Assembly (NCBI RefSeq): GCF_008632335.1
Contig: NZ_VWXX01000003.1
Span: 1-64,000 of the forward strand
Origin: Thiohalocapsa marina
Lineage (GTDB): Bacteria; Pseudomonadota; Gammaproteobacteria; Chromatiales; Chromatiaceae
Length of the DNA stretch: 64,000 bases
Direction: 5' to 3'
The position numbers were made by a program, and so were the translations under genes. Numbering within the stretch: position 1 is the stretch's first letter; each line of letters begins with the position of its first letter. Below the pieces are notes generated by a model that was not told the origin of the DNA, searched no databases, and saw only the letters and a program-made list of their open reading frames with translations. Shown piece after piece: positions 11,274-20,179 of this stretch.

Positions 11274-12602
11274 GTGAAGAAGATCAAGTGGGCGTATGCA
11301 GGGCTGATCGTGGTGCTGAGCCTGCTGTGGTGGCTGGCCGATCCGTTGTTGCCGAATGGCTATGAATACTTCGCCCTGCGCACGGTGGCGATCAACTACA
11401 CCGGCATCCTCGCCATGGGCGTGATGAGCGTGGGCATGATGCTAGCGCTGCGCCCGGTGCGGCTGGAGCCGTTGCTAGGCGGGCTGGACAAGTTTTACCG
11501 TCTGCACAAGTGGTTGGGCATTACCGGGCTGTTGATGGCCGTCATCCACTGGCTGTGGGCGCAGGGCACGAAATGGGCGGTGGGCTGGGGTTGGCTGACC
11601 AAGCCGGTGCGCGGCCCGCGCCCGGAGCAGACCGACCCCATCCTGCAGTTCTTCCAGCAGCAGCGCGGGCTGGCCGAGTCCGTGGGCGAATGGGCCTTCT
11701 ACGCCGCCGTCGTGCTCATCGTGCTGGCGCTGGTCAAGCGCTTCCCCTATCGGCTGTTCGTCAAGACGCACCGTCTGCTCGCGGTCGTGTATCTCTTCCT
11801 CGTCTTCCATTCGGTGGTGCTGCTGCCCTTCGGCTACTGGGGGCAGGGCATGGGGCTGGTGATGGCTGTGCTGATGGCGGGCGGCAGCGTGGCAGCGGTG
11901 GTGTCCTTGCTGCGCAGGGTGGGCCAACGGCGCAAGGTGGTGGGCGAAATCGACGAGCTGGTGCATTTCCCGGAAAACAAGGTGCTGAAGGTCAGCATCC
12001 AGTTCAAGGGGCTCTGGCCCGGGCATCGGGCCGGGCAGTTTGCCTTCGTGACCTTCGATCCGGCTGAGGGCGCCCATCCGTTTACGATCTCCTCCGGCTG
12101 GAAGGATGACGGCCGGCTGTTCTTCCTGATCAAGGGGATCGGCGACTACACCGCGCGCTTGCCTGAGCTGCTCCATGTGGGTGACATGGTCACCGTCGAA
12201 GGGCCCTATGGTCGTTTTGCCTTTGCCGGTGGCAAGCGGCGACAGATCTGGGTGGCGGGTGGCATCGGCATCACGCCCTTCATCGCGCGCATGAAGCTGC
12301 TGGCGGTGGAGCCGGATGGCCGTGCGGTGGATCTGTTCTACAGCACTGCGGTGCTCGACGAAGCGTTCATCCGCCGCTTGCAGCGCGACGCCGAGGCGGC
12401 GGGGGTGAGCCTGCATGTGCTGGTCAGTACCCGTGACGGCCGGCTGGATGTACCGCGCATTTGCGCCGCCGTGCCGGCGTGGTCCGAGGCGGACGTCTGG
12501 TTCTGCGGCCCGGCCGCGTTCGGCCAGGCGCTACGCGAGGGCTTCGTCGCCCAGGGTCTGGCGCCGGGCGACTTTCATCAGGAGTTGTTTGACATGCGCT
12601 GA
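11274..12602 (+). CDS. Ferric-reductase-like transmembrane flavoprotein (ferredoxin reductase type)
   Basis: About 442 residues. The N-terminal half has six hydrophobic segments with haem-type histidines (HKWLGITGLLMAVIHWLW; VKTHRLLAVVYLFLVFHSVVLL), typical of ferric reductase/NOX-like membrane domains. The C-terminal half is a flavoreductase: FAD motif HPFTISSG and NAD(P)-binding GGIGITPFIAR. It should pass electrons from NAD(P)H via FAD and haem across the membrane; the acceptor is unknown. I chose GTG 11274, six bases behind AAGGGAG; an in-frame ATG lies at 11256 and a GTG at 11241. It is inside the same repeat-bounded island as hsdMSR. Confidence 0.82.
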   Translation: MKKIKWAYAGLIVVLSLLWWLADPLLPNGYEYFALRTVAINYTGILAMGVMSVGMMLALRPVRLEPLLGGLDKFYRLHKWLGITGLLMAVIHWLWAQGTKWAVGWGWLTKPVRGPRPEQTDPILQFFQQQRGLAESVGEWAFYAAVVLIVLALVKRFPYRLFVKTHRLLAVVYLFLVFHSVVLLPFGYWGQGMGLVMAVLMAGGSVAAVVSLLRRVGQRRKVVGEIDELVHFPENKVLKVSIQFKGLWPGHRAGQFAFVTFDPAEGAHPFTISSGWKDDGRLFFLIKGIGDYTARLPELLHVGDMVTVEGPYGRFAFAGGKRRQIWVAGGIGITPFIARMKLLAVEPDGRAVDLFYSTAVLDEAFIRRLQRDAEAAGVSLHVLVSTRDGRLDVPRICAAVPAWSEADVWFCGPAAFGQALREGFVAQGLAPGDFHQELFDMR

Positions 12603-12672
12603 GCGGGGCATTGCGCGGCTTCAGCCAGGTCTATGACCCGGGTAGCCAGACCGCTTTCTGCTCGAGCGCAAG

Positions 12673-12770
12673 CCCCCCCGCCCAAGGGGTCGTCTACTCA
12701 GTCACCGCTCGCGAGATCTGCCGGCGCGCGAAGGGGCGCTAGCATCCGGCCCAGACGCCCGTCCTGCTCC
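12673..12770. repeat. Right copy of diverged direct repeat, with SDR-DUF2867 3' remnant
   Basis: This is the right partner of 3593-3690. The plus strand still reads GVVYSVTAREICRRAKGR-stop (stop at 12740-12742), a recognisable tail of an SDR-DUF2867 gene without its body. The minus strand is the live C-terminal coding sequence of hdfR. No integrase or attachment-site core was seen, so the duplication more likely came from homologous recombination at the gene junction than from site-specific integration. Confidence 0.75.
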
Positions 12771-13564
12771 GCGTCCCGATGATGGAAGGCATAGGGCTGG
12801 CGCTCCATCAAGGGTGCTCCAGGCACCGGGAAGAGTCGACCGGCCGCGATGTCCGCGGCGACCATGGCCTCGGGTAGGTAGGCGCTACCGCCGTTCTCCA
12901 GCACGTAGGCATGGGCGAGTCGGCCGATCCCGAGCCGCAGCCGCGGTGGTGGCGCATCGGTGAATGCCTGGGCATGGGCCGTAGCGAAGCCAGTGCCCCA
13001 GTCCACCAGCACATAATCCTCCTGCCGGACCGCCTCTTCCGCGCCAAGGTTGGCATGACTGCTGACCATGACCAGACGGATGATGGCCAAAGGTACGACG
13101 CTGAGCTCGGCCAGTTGTGGCGACTCGAAGGCAAAGGCCAGATCAAGGGTGCGCTCGCGTGCCCGCCTGAACAGCACATCGGCGCTGTGGGCCTCTGCCG
13201 TGACGGCCAGACGCGGCATCTGCCTGGCCAGTGCGAAGAGCCAGTCCTGCAGGGCGATGGCCCAGAGGCTGGGGACGGCGCCGACGGCCAGGCAGCAGCG
13301 GTCATCGCCGGTGACCGCGATCTCCTGCTGTGCCTTAGTCCAGGTGTTGAGTATCACCTCGGCATGGCGCAGCAGGCGCTCGCCCTCGGGGGTCAGTTGC
13401 ACATTGTTGCGGGTGCGCGTGAACAACTCGACACCGAGCAGTTGCTCCAGCTGGCGAATGCGCGCGCTGACCGCTGACTGGGTCAGGCACAGGTGCTCGG
13501 CGGCCTTGCCGAAGTGGCGGGTGCGGTTGACCTCCAGAAAGGTCTTCAGTAGTTCGGTGTCCAC
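12698..13564 (-). CDS. hdfR: LysR-family regulator, HdfR-like
   Basis: A 288-residue protein with an N-terminal winged helix-turn-helix (MDTELLKTFLEVNRTRHFGK...LTQSAVSARIRQLEQLLGVELFTR), very like HdfR, which represses the flagellar master operon in Escherichia coli. A substrate-binding domain follows. The target here is unknown; no flagellar genes are nearby. The small acidic gene at 13699 is divergent, sharing a 134-bp intergenic region, the classic layout for LysR control. The last ~20 residues are encoded within the right copy of the junction repeat. Confidence 0.85.
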   Translation of the reverse strand: MDTELLKTFLEVNRTRHFGKAAEHLCLTQSAVSARIRQLEQLLGVELFTRTRNNVQLTPEGERLLRHAEVILNTWTKAQQEIAVTGDDRCCLAVGAVPSLWAIALQDWLFALARQMPRLAVTAEAHSADVLFRRARERTLDLAFAFESPQLAELSVVPLAIIRLVMVSSHANLGAEEAVRQEDYVLVDWGTGFATAHAQAFTDAPPPRLRLGIGRLAHAYVLENGGSAYLPEAMVAADIAAGRLFPVPGAPLMERQPYAFHHRDAEQDGRLGRMLAPLRAPADLASGD

Positions 13565-13698
13565 GGCCCCTCCGGTCTTGTCGCCGTCCTTCGACGAACG
13601 AAATCGATCGTCACCATGACAAAAATTCGTTTCCTTCCGGGGGTGTATCTGGCGCTATAAAGGCGGTTTTTCAGGCCATCCTGACCGTTGAGGACAGC

Positions 13699-13908
13699 AT
13701 GAAGTACGACGACACTGATGCCTCGGAAGAGACCTTCGATCTGGGCGCCGATGACGACATCCAGCCCCTGGGAGATCGGCTGGCGGCGCTGCGCTCCGCT
13801 CGCGGCGCCGGCGGCTATTCCGCCCAGGCGCGCCAGCGGATCGAGTATCTGCAGGAACTGCGCCGCCTGCGGGCGCAGATCGGCGACGATGGATTCGAGG
13901 GGCTTTAA
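13699..13908 (+). CDS. Small acidic protein, PA3496-like
   Basis: 69 residues: an acidic N-terminal half (EETFDLGADDD) and a charged helical end (QRIEYLQELRRLRAQIGDDGF). The arginine-rich helix followed by an acidic end resembles the small PA3496-type proteins found beside hdfR-like genes. No signal peptide or membrane segment is seen and no function can be assigned. It is transcribed away from hdfR. A short CAGCCGC-type repeat series follows the stop (13911-13940). Confidence 0.65.
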   Translation: MKYDDTDASEETFDLGADDDIQPLGDRLAALRSARGAGGYSAQARQRIEYLQELRRLRAQIGDDGFEGL

Positions 13909-13985
13909 ACCAGCCGCCAGCCGCCAGTCGCCAGCGGCCGGATCAGGGCCTGCTCATGGTGATTGCGTCAATCGAGCGTTGCTAG

Positions 13986-16166
13986 TCAGTCGGCCAGCTT
14001 TTCGACGATGTCCATGTCCGTGAGCTCCGCGGCCCGCTCCGGGCTGTAGCCTAAGGCCGCAAAGTCCAGGATACCGGCGGGGTCATGGCAGGCCTTGCAG
14101 CCATGGCCCTGCCGCTGGATGCCGTGATTCACCATGAGTGTGCCCATCTGACGCATCCAGTGCGGCTCAACGTTCTTGAGCTCGCCGTCGACCAGTGGAT
14201 AGCGGGTGTTCCAGCCCCCCTCGACACCGAAGTAGGCCATGAACTCGTCCATCATGTAGAGCTTGAACGGCGTCTGATACATGCGCTGGACGATGGGATG
14301 CTCGATGGCCTCGATCACCGCGGCCCGGGTATCGCCGGTCTCGTAATAGCGGTTGTAGTCGAAGGGCAGGATCATGGCGCCGAAGGGGCCCTGGTTGCCC
14401 ATGTCCTCGAACATCATGGCGTTGAAGGGCTTGAACGGATAGATGCGGCTCTCGCCCTCGTTCATGGCCTCCCGCAGGTTGGCGTCGATCATCTCGCGGC
14501 GCCGTTGCAGCTGCTCTGGCGTGAGCTGCGATAAGGGATCGGTGGCGGCGCGGACGTAGCTGTCGACGTCGATATCCGGATAGCGCTGCTTCAGCACTTC
14601 CGCCTGGGCGCGCACGGCGGCGATGACCTCGGGATCATCGATGCGCGCGATCTGCTGCATGAGCGGGTCATAGCCGGTGCCATGGTTGGGATTGTTGCCC
14701 AGGGCGTTGGCCAGGAAGGTGCCGTTGCCGTTGAACCAGAGGTAGATCAGGCCCTTGCCGGGCTCACCCGAGCGGTAGATGTCGGTGGGCTGCCAAATCC
14801 CCTCCTCGGCATTCCAGGTGGGGTGCACCCAGTCGCGCAGCACGACATTGTTGTCCTCGAGCCGCGGGATGTGGCAGGTCTCGCAGGCGATGCGCTCGAT
14901 GTGGCCGTTGAGCAGCGCGCTGTAATCCGAGTCGATGTGCGGTGCGCGGCCGTGGCAGGTCTCGCAGCTGACCTCCTTGTCCGGCAGGTCGCCGGCGACC
15001 AGATCCACGCCCATGCGCCCGCGCGGGATCTTGTGCCCCTCCGGCACATGGCAGTCGGTGCACTGGATATTCGCCGCCGCATGCACGTCGTCTTCCGGGC
15101 TGAAGGGGTTGCCGCGCTTGGCGCCGGTGTGTAGCAGCCGCTGATGCCGCTCGCCGAGGCGCTGGGCCGCCTGGTTGTGCTCATAGGCGTCGCCGCCCAT
15201 GTTGTGCTGGTGGCAGCGCAGGCAGTTCTCGTTGCGCACCCGGTCGACGCTGAGCGCCGCCCGCAGGCTGCGGTCCTGGTTCCAGCGCAGACCGACGCCA
15301 TCGTCGATGACGAAGCGCTGGTTCATGTCGTATTCGGCCGCGTGGCAGATCAGGCAGTCGATGCCGTCCTTGGCGTTGTCGGTCACGTCGCCGATGGGCA
15401 TCATCAGCTCGCTGGCCGGGGTGTAGTTGCCGCCGATATGGCACTGGCCGCAGCCCTCGCTGCGCAGCACGGGCTTGGCGCCACCTTCGGTCCCGTCTTC
15501 GCCCTGGGCGTGCTCCGGCCGGCTCTCGACGAGCGCGGCCCAGCCGGTCCAGGAGAAGCTGCCCGGGATGCCGCAGGCGCGGTTGATCTTGCCGAGCGGG
15601 ATCTTGCGCTCCCCCTCGGCATTCACGCGCCGGCCGTCGTAGCCGAAGGTGGACATGCCGCCGGCGTCGCTCTGGAACTTGAAGTGCACCGAGCCGACCA
15701 GGTCGTCGAGGGTGTTGACCGTCGAGGTGGTGCCGTCGCCGTGGGTCACCTGCATGGTCTGGTGACAGCTCAGGCAGGTCTTTGGCCCCTCGTAACGGCG
15801 GATGCCGGCCTCGCGGAAATACTTGATATGCGCATAGCCGGTCTGCTCGATGAACGACGGGGTGTGCATGAGCATCTCGATCTTCACCTGCCGCGCGAAG
15901 CTGTCCTGATCCTCGCTGACGGTGGCGGCCGCGCGCGCATGACGGGCCTCTTCGGTGAGCTCAAGGGCGAGCCGCTCGAATTGCGCATCCGTCAGCTCGA
16001 CGCTGTTGTCGTAAGTCAGCGGCTTGCTGGTCTCGCCGACATAGGCCTGGAACAGCAGCGGATAGACCACCTTGTACAGCGCCAGCGGCACCAGCACGAC
16101 CGCCAGCGCGATCAGGATGCGGCGATTGGTCTTGGAGGCAAGAAGGGTTTGTAGCGACGTGCTCAT
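13986..16166 (-). CDS. Membrane-anchored octahaem c-type cytochrome
   Basis: 726 residues with one N-terminal transmembrane helix (about 16-38) and eight CxxCH motifs: CLSCH (from residue 131), CGQCH, CLICH, CLRCH, CTDCH, CETCH, CETCH and CKACH near the C-terminus. The bulk should lie in the periplasm. A ~280-residue haem-free stretch separates haems 7 and 8. Octahaem enzymes include tetrathionate, nitrite and hydroxylamine converters, but none can be assigned from motifs alone; this one is much longer than the Shewanella octahaem tetrathionate reductase. It is the last gene of a three-gene operon with a cytochrome b and a heptahaem cytochrome. Confidence 0.85.
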   Translation of the reverse strand: MSTSLQTLLASKTNRRILIALAVVLVPLALYKVVYPLLFQAYVGETSKPLTYDNSVELTDAQFERLALELTEEARHARAAATVSEDQDSFARQVKIEMLMHTPSFIEQTGYAHIKYFREAGIRRYEGPKTCLSCHQTMQVTHGDGTTSTVNTLDDLVGSVHFKFQSDAGGMSTFGYDGRRVNAEGERKIPLGKINRACGIPGSFSWTGWAALVESRPEHAQGEDGTEGGAKPVLRSEGCGQCHIGGNYTPASELMMPIGDVTDNAKDGIDCLICHAAEYDMNQRFVIDDGVGLRWNQDRSLRAALSVDRVRNENCLRCHQHNMGGDAYEHNQAAQRLGERHQRLLHTGAKRGNPFSPEDDVHAAANIQCTDCHVPEGHKIPRGRMGVDLVAGDLPDKEVSCETCHGRAPHIDSDYSALLNGHIERIACETCHIPRLEDNNVVLRDWVHPTWNAEEGIWQPTDIYRSGEPGKGLIYLWFNGNGTFLANALGNNPNHGTGYDPLMQQIARIDDPEVIAAVRAQAEVLKQRYPDIDVDSYVRAATDPLSQLTPEQLQRRREMIDANLREAMNEGESRIYPFKPFNAMMFEDMGNQGPFGAMILPFDYNRYYETGDTRAAVIEAIEHPIVQRMYQTPFKLYMMDEFMAYFGVEGGWNTRYPLVDGELKNVEPHWMRQMGTLMVNHGIQRQGHGCKACHDPAGILDFAALGYSPERAAELTDMDIVEKLAD

Positions 16167-16170
16167 GGGT

Positions 16171-16809
16171 TTAGCGGTCGTTTCCGGGTGAATCGCTGGC
16201 CTCGCGATGCCAGCCGGTGAGCATGGCCTTGAGGTTGGTCAGTACCGTCTCGCCGGTGGTGATGATGTAGATGTGCACCAGCAGGAAGACCGCCAGCAGC
16301 CAGCTGCTCGCCAGATGCAGCATGGCGACGATCCAGATGGTGCCGATGCCGAACAACACCTCGGGTAGATAGGGCGAGAGCAGGAAGCCCCAGCCGCTCA
16401 GGATCAGCAGCGGCATGAGTCCGTACATGACACCGAGATAGCTCAGCAGCTGCAGGGCGTTGAGCTTGCGCTCCGCGCTGACATGGAACGGATGTGGCGC
16501 GTTCTTGAAGATGCCGTAGACGTAGTAACGGCCCTGCTGCCAGAGCTCGCGAGGCAGGCTGCGCCAGTGCGGCACATAATGCCTGCCATTGCCGCCCTTC
16601 CAGTTGCCGATGACGAAGCCGATCCAGCTCAGCGTGAGCAGGATGCCGGCGGCGTTGTGGATCGGCCGCGCCTGGTCGAAGGCCAGCAGCCAGCCGGCGT
16701 CGGCGTAGTGCATGCTGACGCCGGTGGCGATGAGCACCAGGAACAGCGCGGCATTGACCCAGTGCCAGAGCCGCAGCCAGACCGGGTAGAGGTACAGGTC
16801 CTGGGTCAT
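16171..16809 (-). CDS. Membrane cytochrome b (b561/HydC-like)
   Basis: 212 residues starting at MTQDLYLYP. Four hydrophobic helices contain His residues suited to bind two b haems (LWHWVNAALFLVLIATGVSMHY; NAAGILLTLSWIGFVIG; ASSWLLAVFLLVHIYIITTGE). Such subunits link the quinone pool to periplasmic redox partners. The start codon overlaps the stop of the upstream heptahaem gene by four bases (ATGA), indicating coupled translation. The octahaem gene begins 4 bp after its stop. Confidence 0.85.
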   Translation of the reverse strand: MTQDLYLYPVWLRLWHWVNAALFLVLIATGVSMHYADAGWLLAFDQARPIHNAAGILLTLSWIGFVIGNWKGGNGRHYVPHWRSLPRELWQQGRYYVYGIFKNAPHPFHVSAERKLNALQLLSYLGVMYGLMPLLILSGWGFLLSPYLPEVLFGIGTIWIVAMLHLASSWLLAVFLLVHIYIITTGETVLTNLKAMLTGWHREASDSPGNDR

Positions 16810-17846
16810 TGTGCGCCCCCCTGGTTCACGCGCTTGCGATAGCTGAGCCAACGGCCCGTGGCATGGGCGATGATGCCGAGCAGCACCAGCGCAAGCACGC
16901 CGAGGCTGATGCGGTCGAGGGTGTCATTGCGGCTCATGCCGATGATATAGGCCTCGTTGTGCAGGGCCTGCCCAAAGAACCCCGTCAGGTCCAGCTGCTG
17001 CTCGGCGCGCCAGCTGTAGAGCTGGCTCAGCAGCGCCGAGTTGCGGCTATGGCATTGCACGCAGTCGCGGTTGCTGTCGGCACTGGCCAGCACCTGGTGC
17101 GAGGGCCGCTGGCCGTCGCGTCCCTCCAGTGGGGTATGGCACTCCACGCAGCGCACCGCTTGCCAGTGCTTCTGTACCCGCGGCAGCCAGTCGTGGCCAG
17201 CCGGGGCGTCACCACGTTGTTTGACGTGGCAGCTCAGGCAGAGGTCGTTGTGCGCGCCGATGCGCTCGGCGGGCGTGGCGGTCTCCGCCAGCGGCTGAAA
17301 GTGGTGGACGTCGTGGCAGGAGAAGCAGGAGAACTTGCCCGGACGCCGGTCGGCATGAACGCTCTGCTTGAACTGCTGCTTGATGCCGTCCAGCTGCACC
17401 AGGCCGTCATGCTGTTCCGCCTGCTCGCTGTGACAGGTGGCGCAGCCGAGCCCCTCGTCCGCGACGCTGGTGCGGTGCGGATAATTACGGTAGCCGCGGC
17501 CGTGGCAGTCGCGGCAGGCCAGCTCGGCATGCACGGAATGGTTGTAGCGGTCCGGGTCGATGGCCAGGCTGACGACCTTGCCGGTCTCGCGATCACGATA
17601 GGCCAGGGTGCGCATGTGATGGCAGCGCATGCATTCCGCGCTGTCTTCTGATGTGAGCCCCTTGGCCACTGCGCCATCCGCTGCCGATGCCTGGTCCGCT
17701 TGCGCGCTGGGTTGTGCATCGGACGTATCGGCCCAGGCGATCATGGCTGTCGCCAACAGCAGAATGGCCAGCCAAGGCCATTGCCTTGCGCGCCACGAGC
17801 GGGCGCGGAGGGTCCGAGATGAAGTACAGAGCTCTTGCGGGCGCAT
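16806..17846 (-). CDS. Heptahaem c-type cytochrome with C-terminal membrane anchor
   Basis: 346 residues from the ATG at 17846, where a signal peptide begins (basic residues, then WPWLAILLLATAMIAWA). The frame is open further upstream to 18002, but that extension has no such features. Seven CxxCH motifs follow: CMRCH, CRDCH, CATCH, CFSCH, CLSCH, CVECH, CVQCH. A C-terminal transmembrane helix (ISLGVLALVLLGIIAHATG) anchors it. It is the first gene of the operon and likely an electron-transfer or catalytic partner of the cytochrome b. No exact family was recognised. Confidence 0.85.
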   Translation of the reverse strand: MRPQELCTSSRTLRARSWRARQWPWLAILLLATAMIAWADTSDAQPSAQADQASAADGAVAKGLTSEDSAECMRCHHMRTLAYRDRETGKVVSLAIDPDRYNHSVHAELACRDCHGRGYRNYPHRTSVADEGLGCATCHSEQAEQHDGLVQLDGIKQQFKQSVHADRRPGKFSCFSCHDVHHFQPLAETATPAERIGAHNDLCLSCHVKQRGDAPAGHDWLPRVQKHWQAVRCVECHTPLEGRDGQRPSHQVLASADSNRDCVQCHSRNSALLSQLYSWRAEQQLDLTGFFGQALHNEAYIIGMSRNDTLDRISLGVLALVLLGIIAHATGRWLSYRKRVNQGGAQ

Positions 17847-18141
17847 GTAGAAGGTGCCTATAGCGAACAGGGTCGAGGCTCGAACGCCATCAGAGGGGGG
17901 CTTTGGTCCCTTCCCTTGCGGCCGCGACCTCACCGGATGCTCGGTCCGCGACGGCAATGCGCCGAGGCCTTGCGGCAGCACCCAGAGAAGAGACCGAGTC
18001 ACGACTGAAAGGTTTTACCGTACGCGAATGGACGCGGAGATTTAATGACTTCGCGCAATCGAAGCGCTGGCGCGCTGGACCTGCTCGGCGATCGAGGCGA
18101 GGGCCGCCGGCGTCAGCTCGGCGGCGAGGCGGATCCGCTGG
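17847..18141. other. Intergenic region upstream of the cytochrome operon
   Basis: About 295 bp with no supported gene. It should hold the promoter of the cytochrome operon on the minus strand, but no convincing -35/-10 pair or operator was identified. The right part probably marks the deletion point of the truncated DCC-family gene. Confidence 0.5.
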
Positions 18142-18417
18142 GTGGGCCTGATGGCCGCGGGCGATGAGCTCGAACAGGCGGGGCTGGACTTCGACACCGC
18201 GATGCGCCGCATCCACGTGCGCGAGGCCGATGGGCGGCTGGTGTCGGGCGTGCCGGCGTTCGTGGTCATCTGGCGGCGACTGCCGGCCTATCGCCTGCTC
18301 GCGGGTGGCGTAGAGCGGCTCGGACTGACCCGGCCGCTGGAATGGGGCTATGCGCGTTTCGCCGAGCGTCGTTACCGGAAACGCTGTCGCGATGGTGCCT
18401 GTGGGATCGGGCGCTGA
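18142..18417 (+). pseudogene. DCC-family (DUF393) thiol-disulfide oxidoreductase-like, 5' truncated
   Basis: About 91 codons resembling the C-terminal two thirds of DUF393/DCC proteins: MRRIHVREADGRLVSGVPAF, then IWRRLPAYRLLA, then a basic end (FAERRYRKRC). The N-terminal part that normally carries the DxxCxxC-type motif is absent, and no match to it was found upstream. I treat it as a broken remnant. A short functional protein from the in-frame ATG is the alternative. Confidence 0.6.
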
Positions 18418-18525
18418 GGCATGCTTCCGGACAGGGCAGGAAAAAGACTTGCCTGCAACCGTGCAACCTGTAGGCTGGAACCCTTCTGACCCGATCGCCG
18501 ACCATTCTGATCCAAAGGGTGCCTG

Positions 18526-19095
18526 ATGATTCAAGCCGCGATGAATCTGCCGCTGGACGTCGAGACCTATCTGCAAGGGGAACTCGAAAGCGAGATCCGC
18601 CATGAATATGTCGCTGGCGAGGTCTTCGCCATGGGCGGCGCGGCGGAGGCGCATAACCGGATCAGCCTGAATCTTGCATTCCACCTGCGCGCGGCTTCCC
18701 GGGGCACACCCTGCGGCGTCTTCATCAGCGACATGAAGGTGCGGGTGCAGGAGCATGACGCCTTCTACTACCCGGATGTGCTGCTGACCTGCGATCCGCA
18801 CGACGCGCATCCGCTCTACAAGACCAGCCCCTGCCTGCTCGTCGAGGTGTTGTCGGCCTCCACCGAGGTCCGGGACCGGCGCGAGAAGCTGCTGGCCTAT
18901 CGCAGTCTGGCGTCCCTGCGTGATTACCTGCTGGTGGCCCAGGACCAGCGTCGCGTCGAGCGTTATCGACATCGAGAGGACGGGGACTGGGTCTACGAGG
19001 TGTTCGAAGCGGGCACGCTTCATCTCGGCTGCGATGCGCTCGCGGTGGACATCTCCATGGATGACATCTACGAGGACGTTGTCTTCGAGACCTGA
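18526..19095 (+). CDS. Uma2-family (DUF820) putative PD-(D/E)xK nuclease
   Basis: 189 residues with the Uma2 landmarks: an N-terminal ELESEIRHEYVAGEVFAMGG, then the nuclease-like core FYYPDVLLTCDP, LLVEVLSASTEVRDRREKLLAY. The Asp, the Glu of VEV and the following Lys fit the restriction-endonuclease fold. These genes are abundant in cyanobacteria and purple bacteria, often near mobile DNA; their biological role is unsettled. It sits among gene fragments (18-20 kb) but is itself intact. An alternative start is the ATG at 18541. Confidence 0.8.
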   Translation: MIQAAMNLPLDVETYLQGELESEIRHEYVAGEVFAMGGAAEAHNRISLNLAFHLRAASRGTPCGVFISDMKVRVQEHDAFYYPDVLLTCDPHDAHPLYKTSPCLLVEVLSASTEVRDRREKLLAYRSLASLRDYLLVAQDQRRVERYRHREDGDWVYEVFEAGTLHLGCDALAVDISMDDIYEDVVFET

Positions 19096-19127
19096 AGCCC
19101 CGGCCATCAGGGTCTGGTCAAAAGACT

Positions 19128-19295
19128 TCAGAGCGCATTTCGGACCAGGCTGGGCTGCACGAAGTACTCGCGGATGACCAGGGCGGTGACGACGACGCGC
19201 CGACCGAGTTTGGTGAAGAAGTACTTGTAGGTGTGAGCTCCCTTCTTGAGTGCTGCCCCATGGTTTGCCTCCTCATCCGCGATCATGTCAAGCAT
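19128..19295 (-). pseudogene. Short open frame, possible fragment of a larger gene
   Basis: A 55-codon minus-strand frame ending YFFTKLGRRVVVTALVIREYF..-stop. The basic, beta-rich end is reminiscent of transposase C-termini, but I cannot name the family. It overlaps the start of the DUF72 remnant on the other strand. Treat as uncertain. Confidence 0.3.
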
Positions 19296-19782
19296 GCATC
19301 CACGGCAGTTTGCCGAAGCGCTCTACCGTTTCCTGCGGCGATTGCCACCAGGACCGACCTATGCCGTCGAGGTGCGCGATCCCGAATTGCTGACGTCCGA
19401 TTTCGTGGCCGCACTGGCGCATGGGGGGGCAGTCCCCGGCTTGGCGGTGCATCCCCGGCTACCAGACCTGGCCACGCAGGCCGAGCGCTATTTTGGCGAA
19501 GCGGCGAGGCAATCGGCACCAGCGGATTCGCCCTTGCATCGAGGCGGGCCGCTGCTCATTCGCTGGCTCTTGCGACCCGATCTGAGCTATGAGGCAGCAC
19601 GTCAGCGCTATGCGCCCTTCGACGCACTACGCGCGCCCGATCCCGAGACACGCCACTGCATCGTTCGGCTAATCCGCACTGCACTCACTGAGGACCGCAC
19701 GGTGTACATGATCGCCAACAACAAGGCCGAAGGCTCCTCGCCGCTGACGCTGCGAGCCTTGGCTGAGGCCTTGGTTGGATGA
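19285..19782 (+). pseudogene. DUF72-family protein, 5' truncated
   Basis: About 165 codons matching the C-terminal half of DUF72 (TIM-barrel-like) proteins: FLRRLPPGPTYAVEVRDPELL, then a region with IRWLLRPDLSYEAARQRY and a terminal YMIANNKAEGSSPLTLRALAEALV. Full members are about 250-300 residues; the N-terminal half is missing and not seen nearby. The remaining frame is open and undamaged, so the truncation may be recent. Confidence 0.65.
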
Positions 19783-19849
19783 GGAGCACGTCGTTTCCGC
19801 CCTGAGGACAAGGCGCTCGATGGACTCGACCGGGATCTGCAAGGGATAG

Positions 19850-19995
19850 GTAATCCAGGCCGCCCTGAGGGTCTAGCCCGGCGCTGAGACAGCGCGATCG
19901 CCAAACTCTGGATGTGAGGTCAAGGCGCGGAAACCTGGGGGAGCGGCTGCGCGCGACGCATCGCAGGCCGAAGCGGCGACATCGAGCCGACTCAA
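19850..19995. repeat. Dispersed repeat, copy 1 (left half only)
   Basis: It starts near AATCCAGGCCGCCCTGAGGG and includes CTCTGGATGTGAGGTCAAGG and CAGGCCGAAGCGGCG. It matches the left half of copies at 32168 and 33042 with substitutions. It runs directly into the truncated MBL-fold gene at its right side. Confidence 0.75.
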
Positions 19996-20039
19996 CATTG
20001 GTCGCGTCGATTACGACAAAAACAACGACAACGACAGAC

Positions 20040-20140
20040 TCGCTTTCAACCAGCAGCGACATGGTATCCCCGCCATAGCGTGCGAAGGCGTATCCCGTGA
20101 CGGGGAAAGACCCTCGAACGCCGCCGAATGCTAGCCGCAT
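20040..20140 (-). pseudogene. MBL-fold metallohydrolase, 5' fragment
   Basis: The minus strand begins MRLAFGGVRGSFPVTG and continues ARYGGDTMSLLVE, the conserved N-terminus of a metallo-beta-lactamase-fold group (GVRGS-P-...RYGGDT). Similarity stops after about 33 codons, where the dispersed repeat takes over. The rest of the gene is missing. Confidence 0.6.
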
Positions 20141-20179
20141 AATGCCCTCCAGAGTGAGAAGACGCCGACCGATGCCGTG

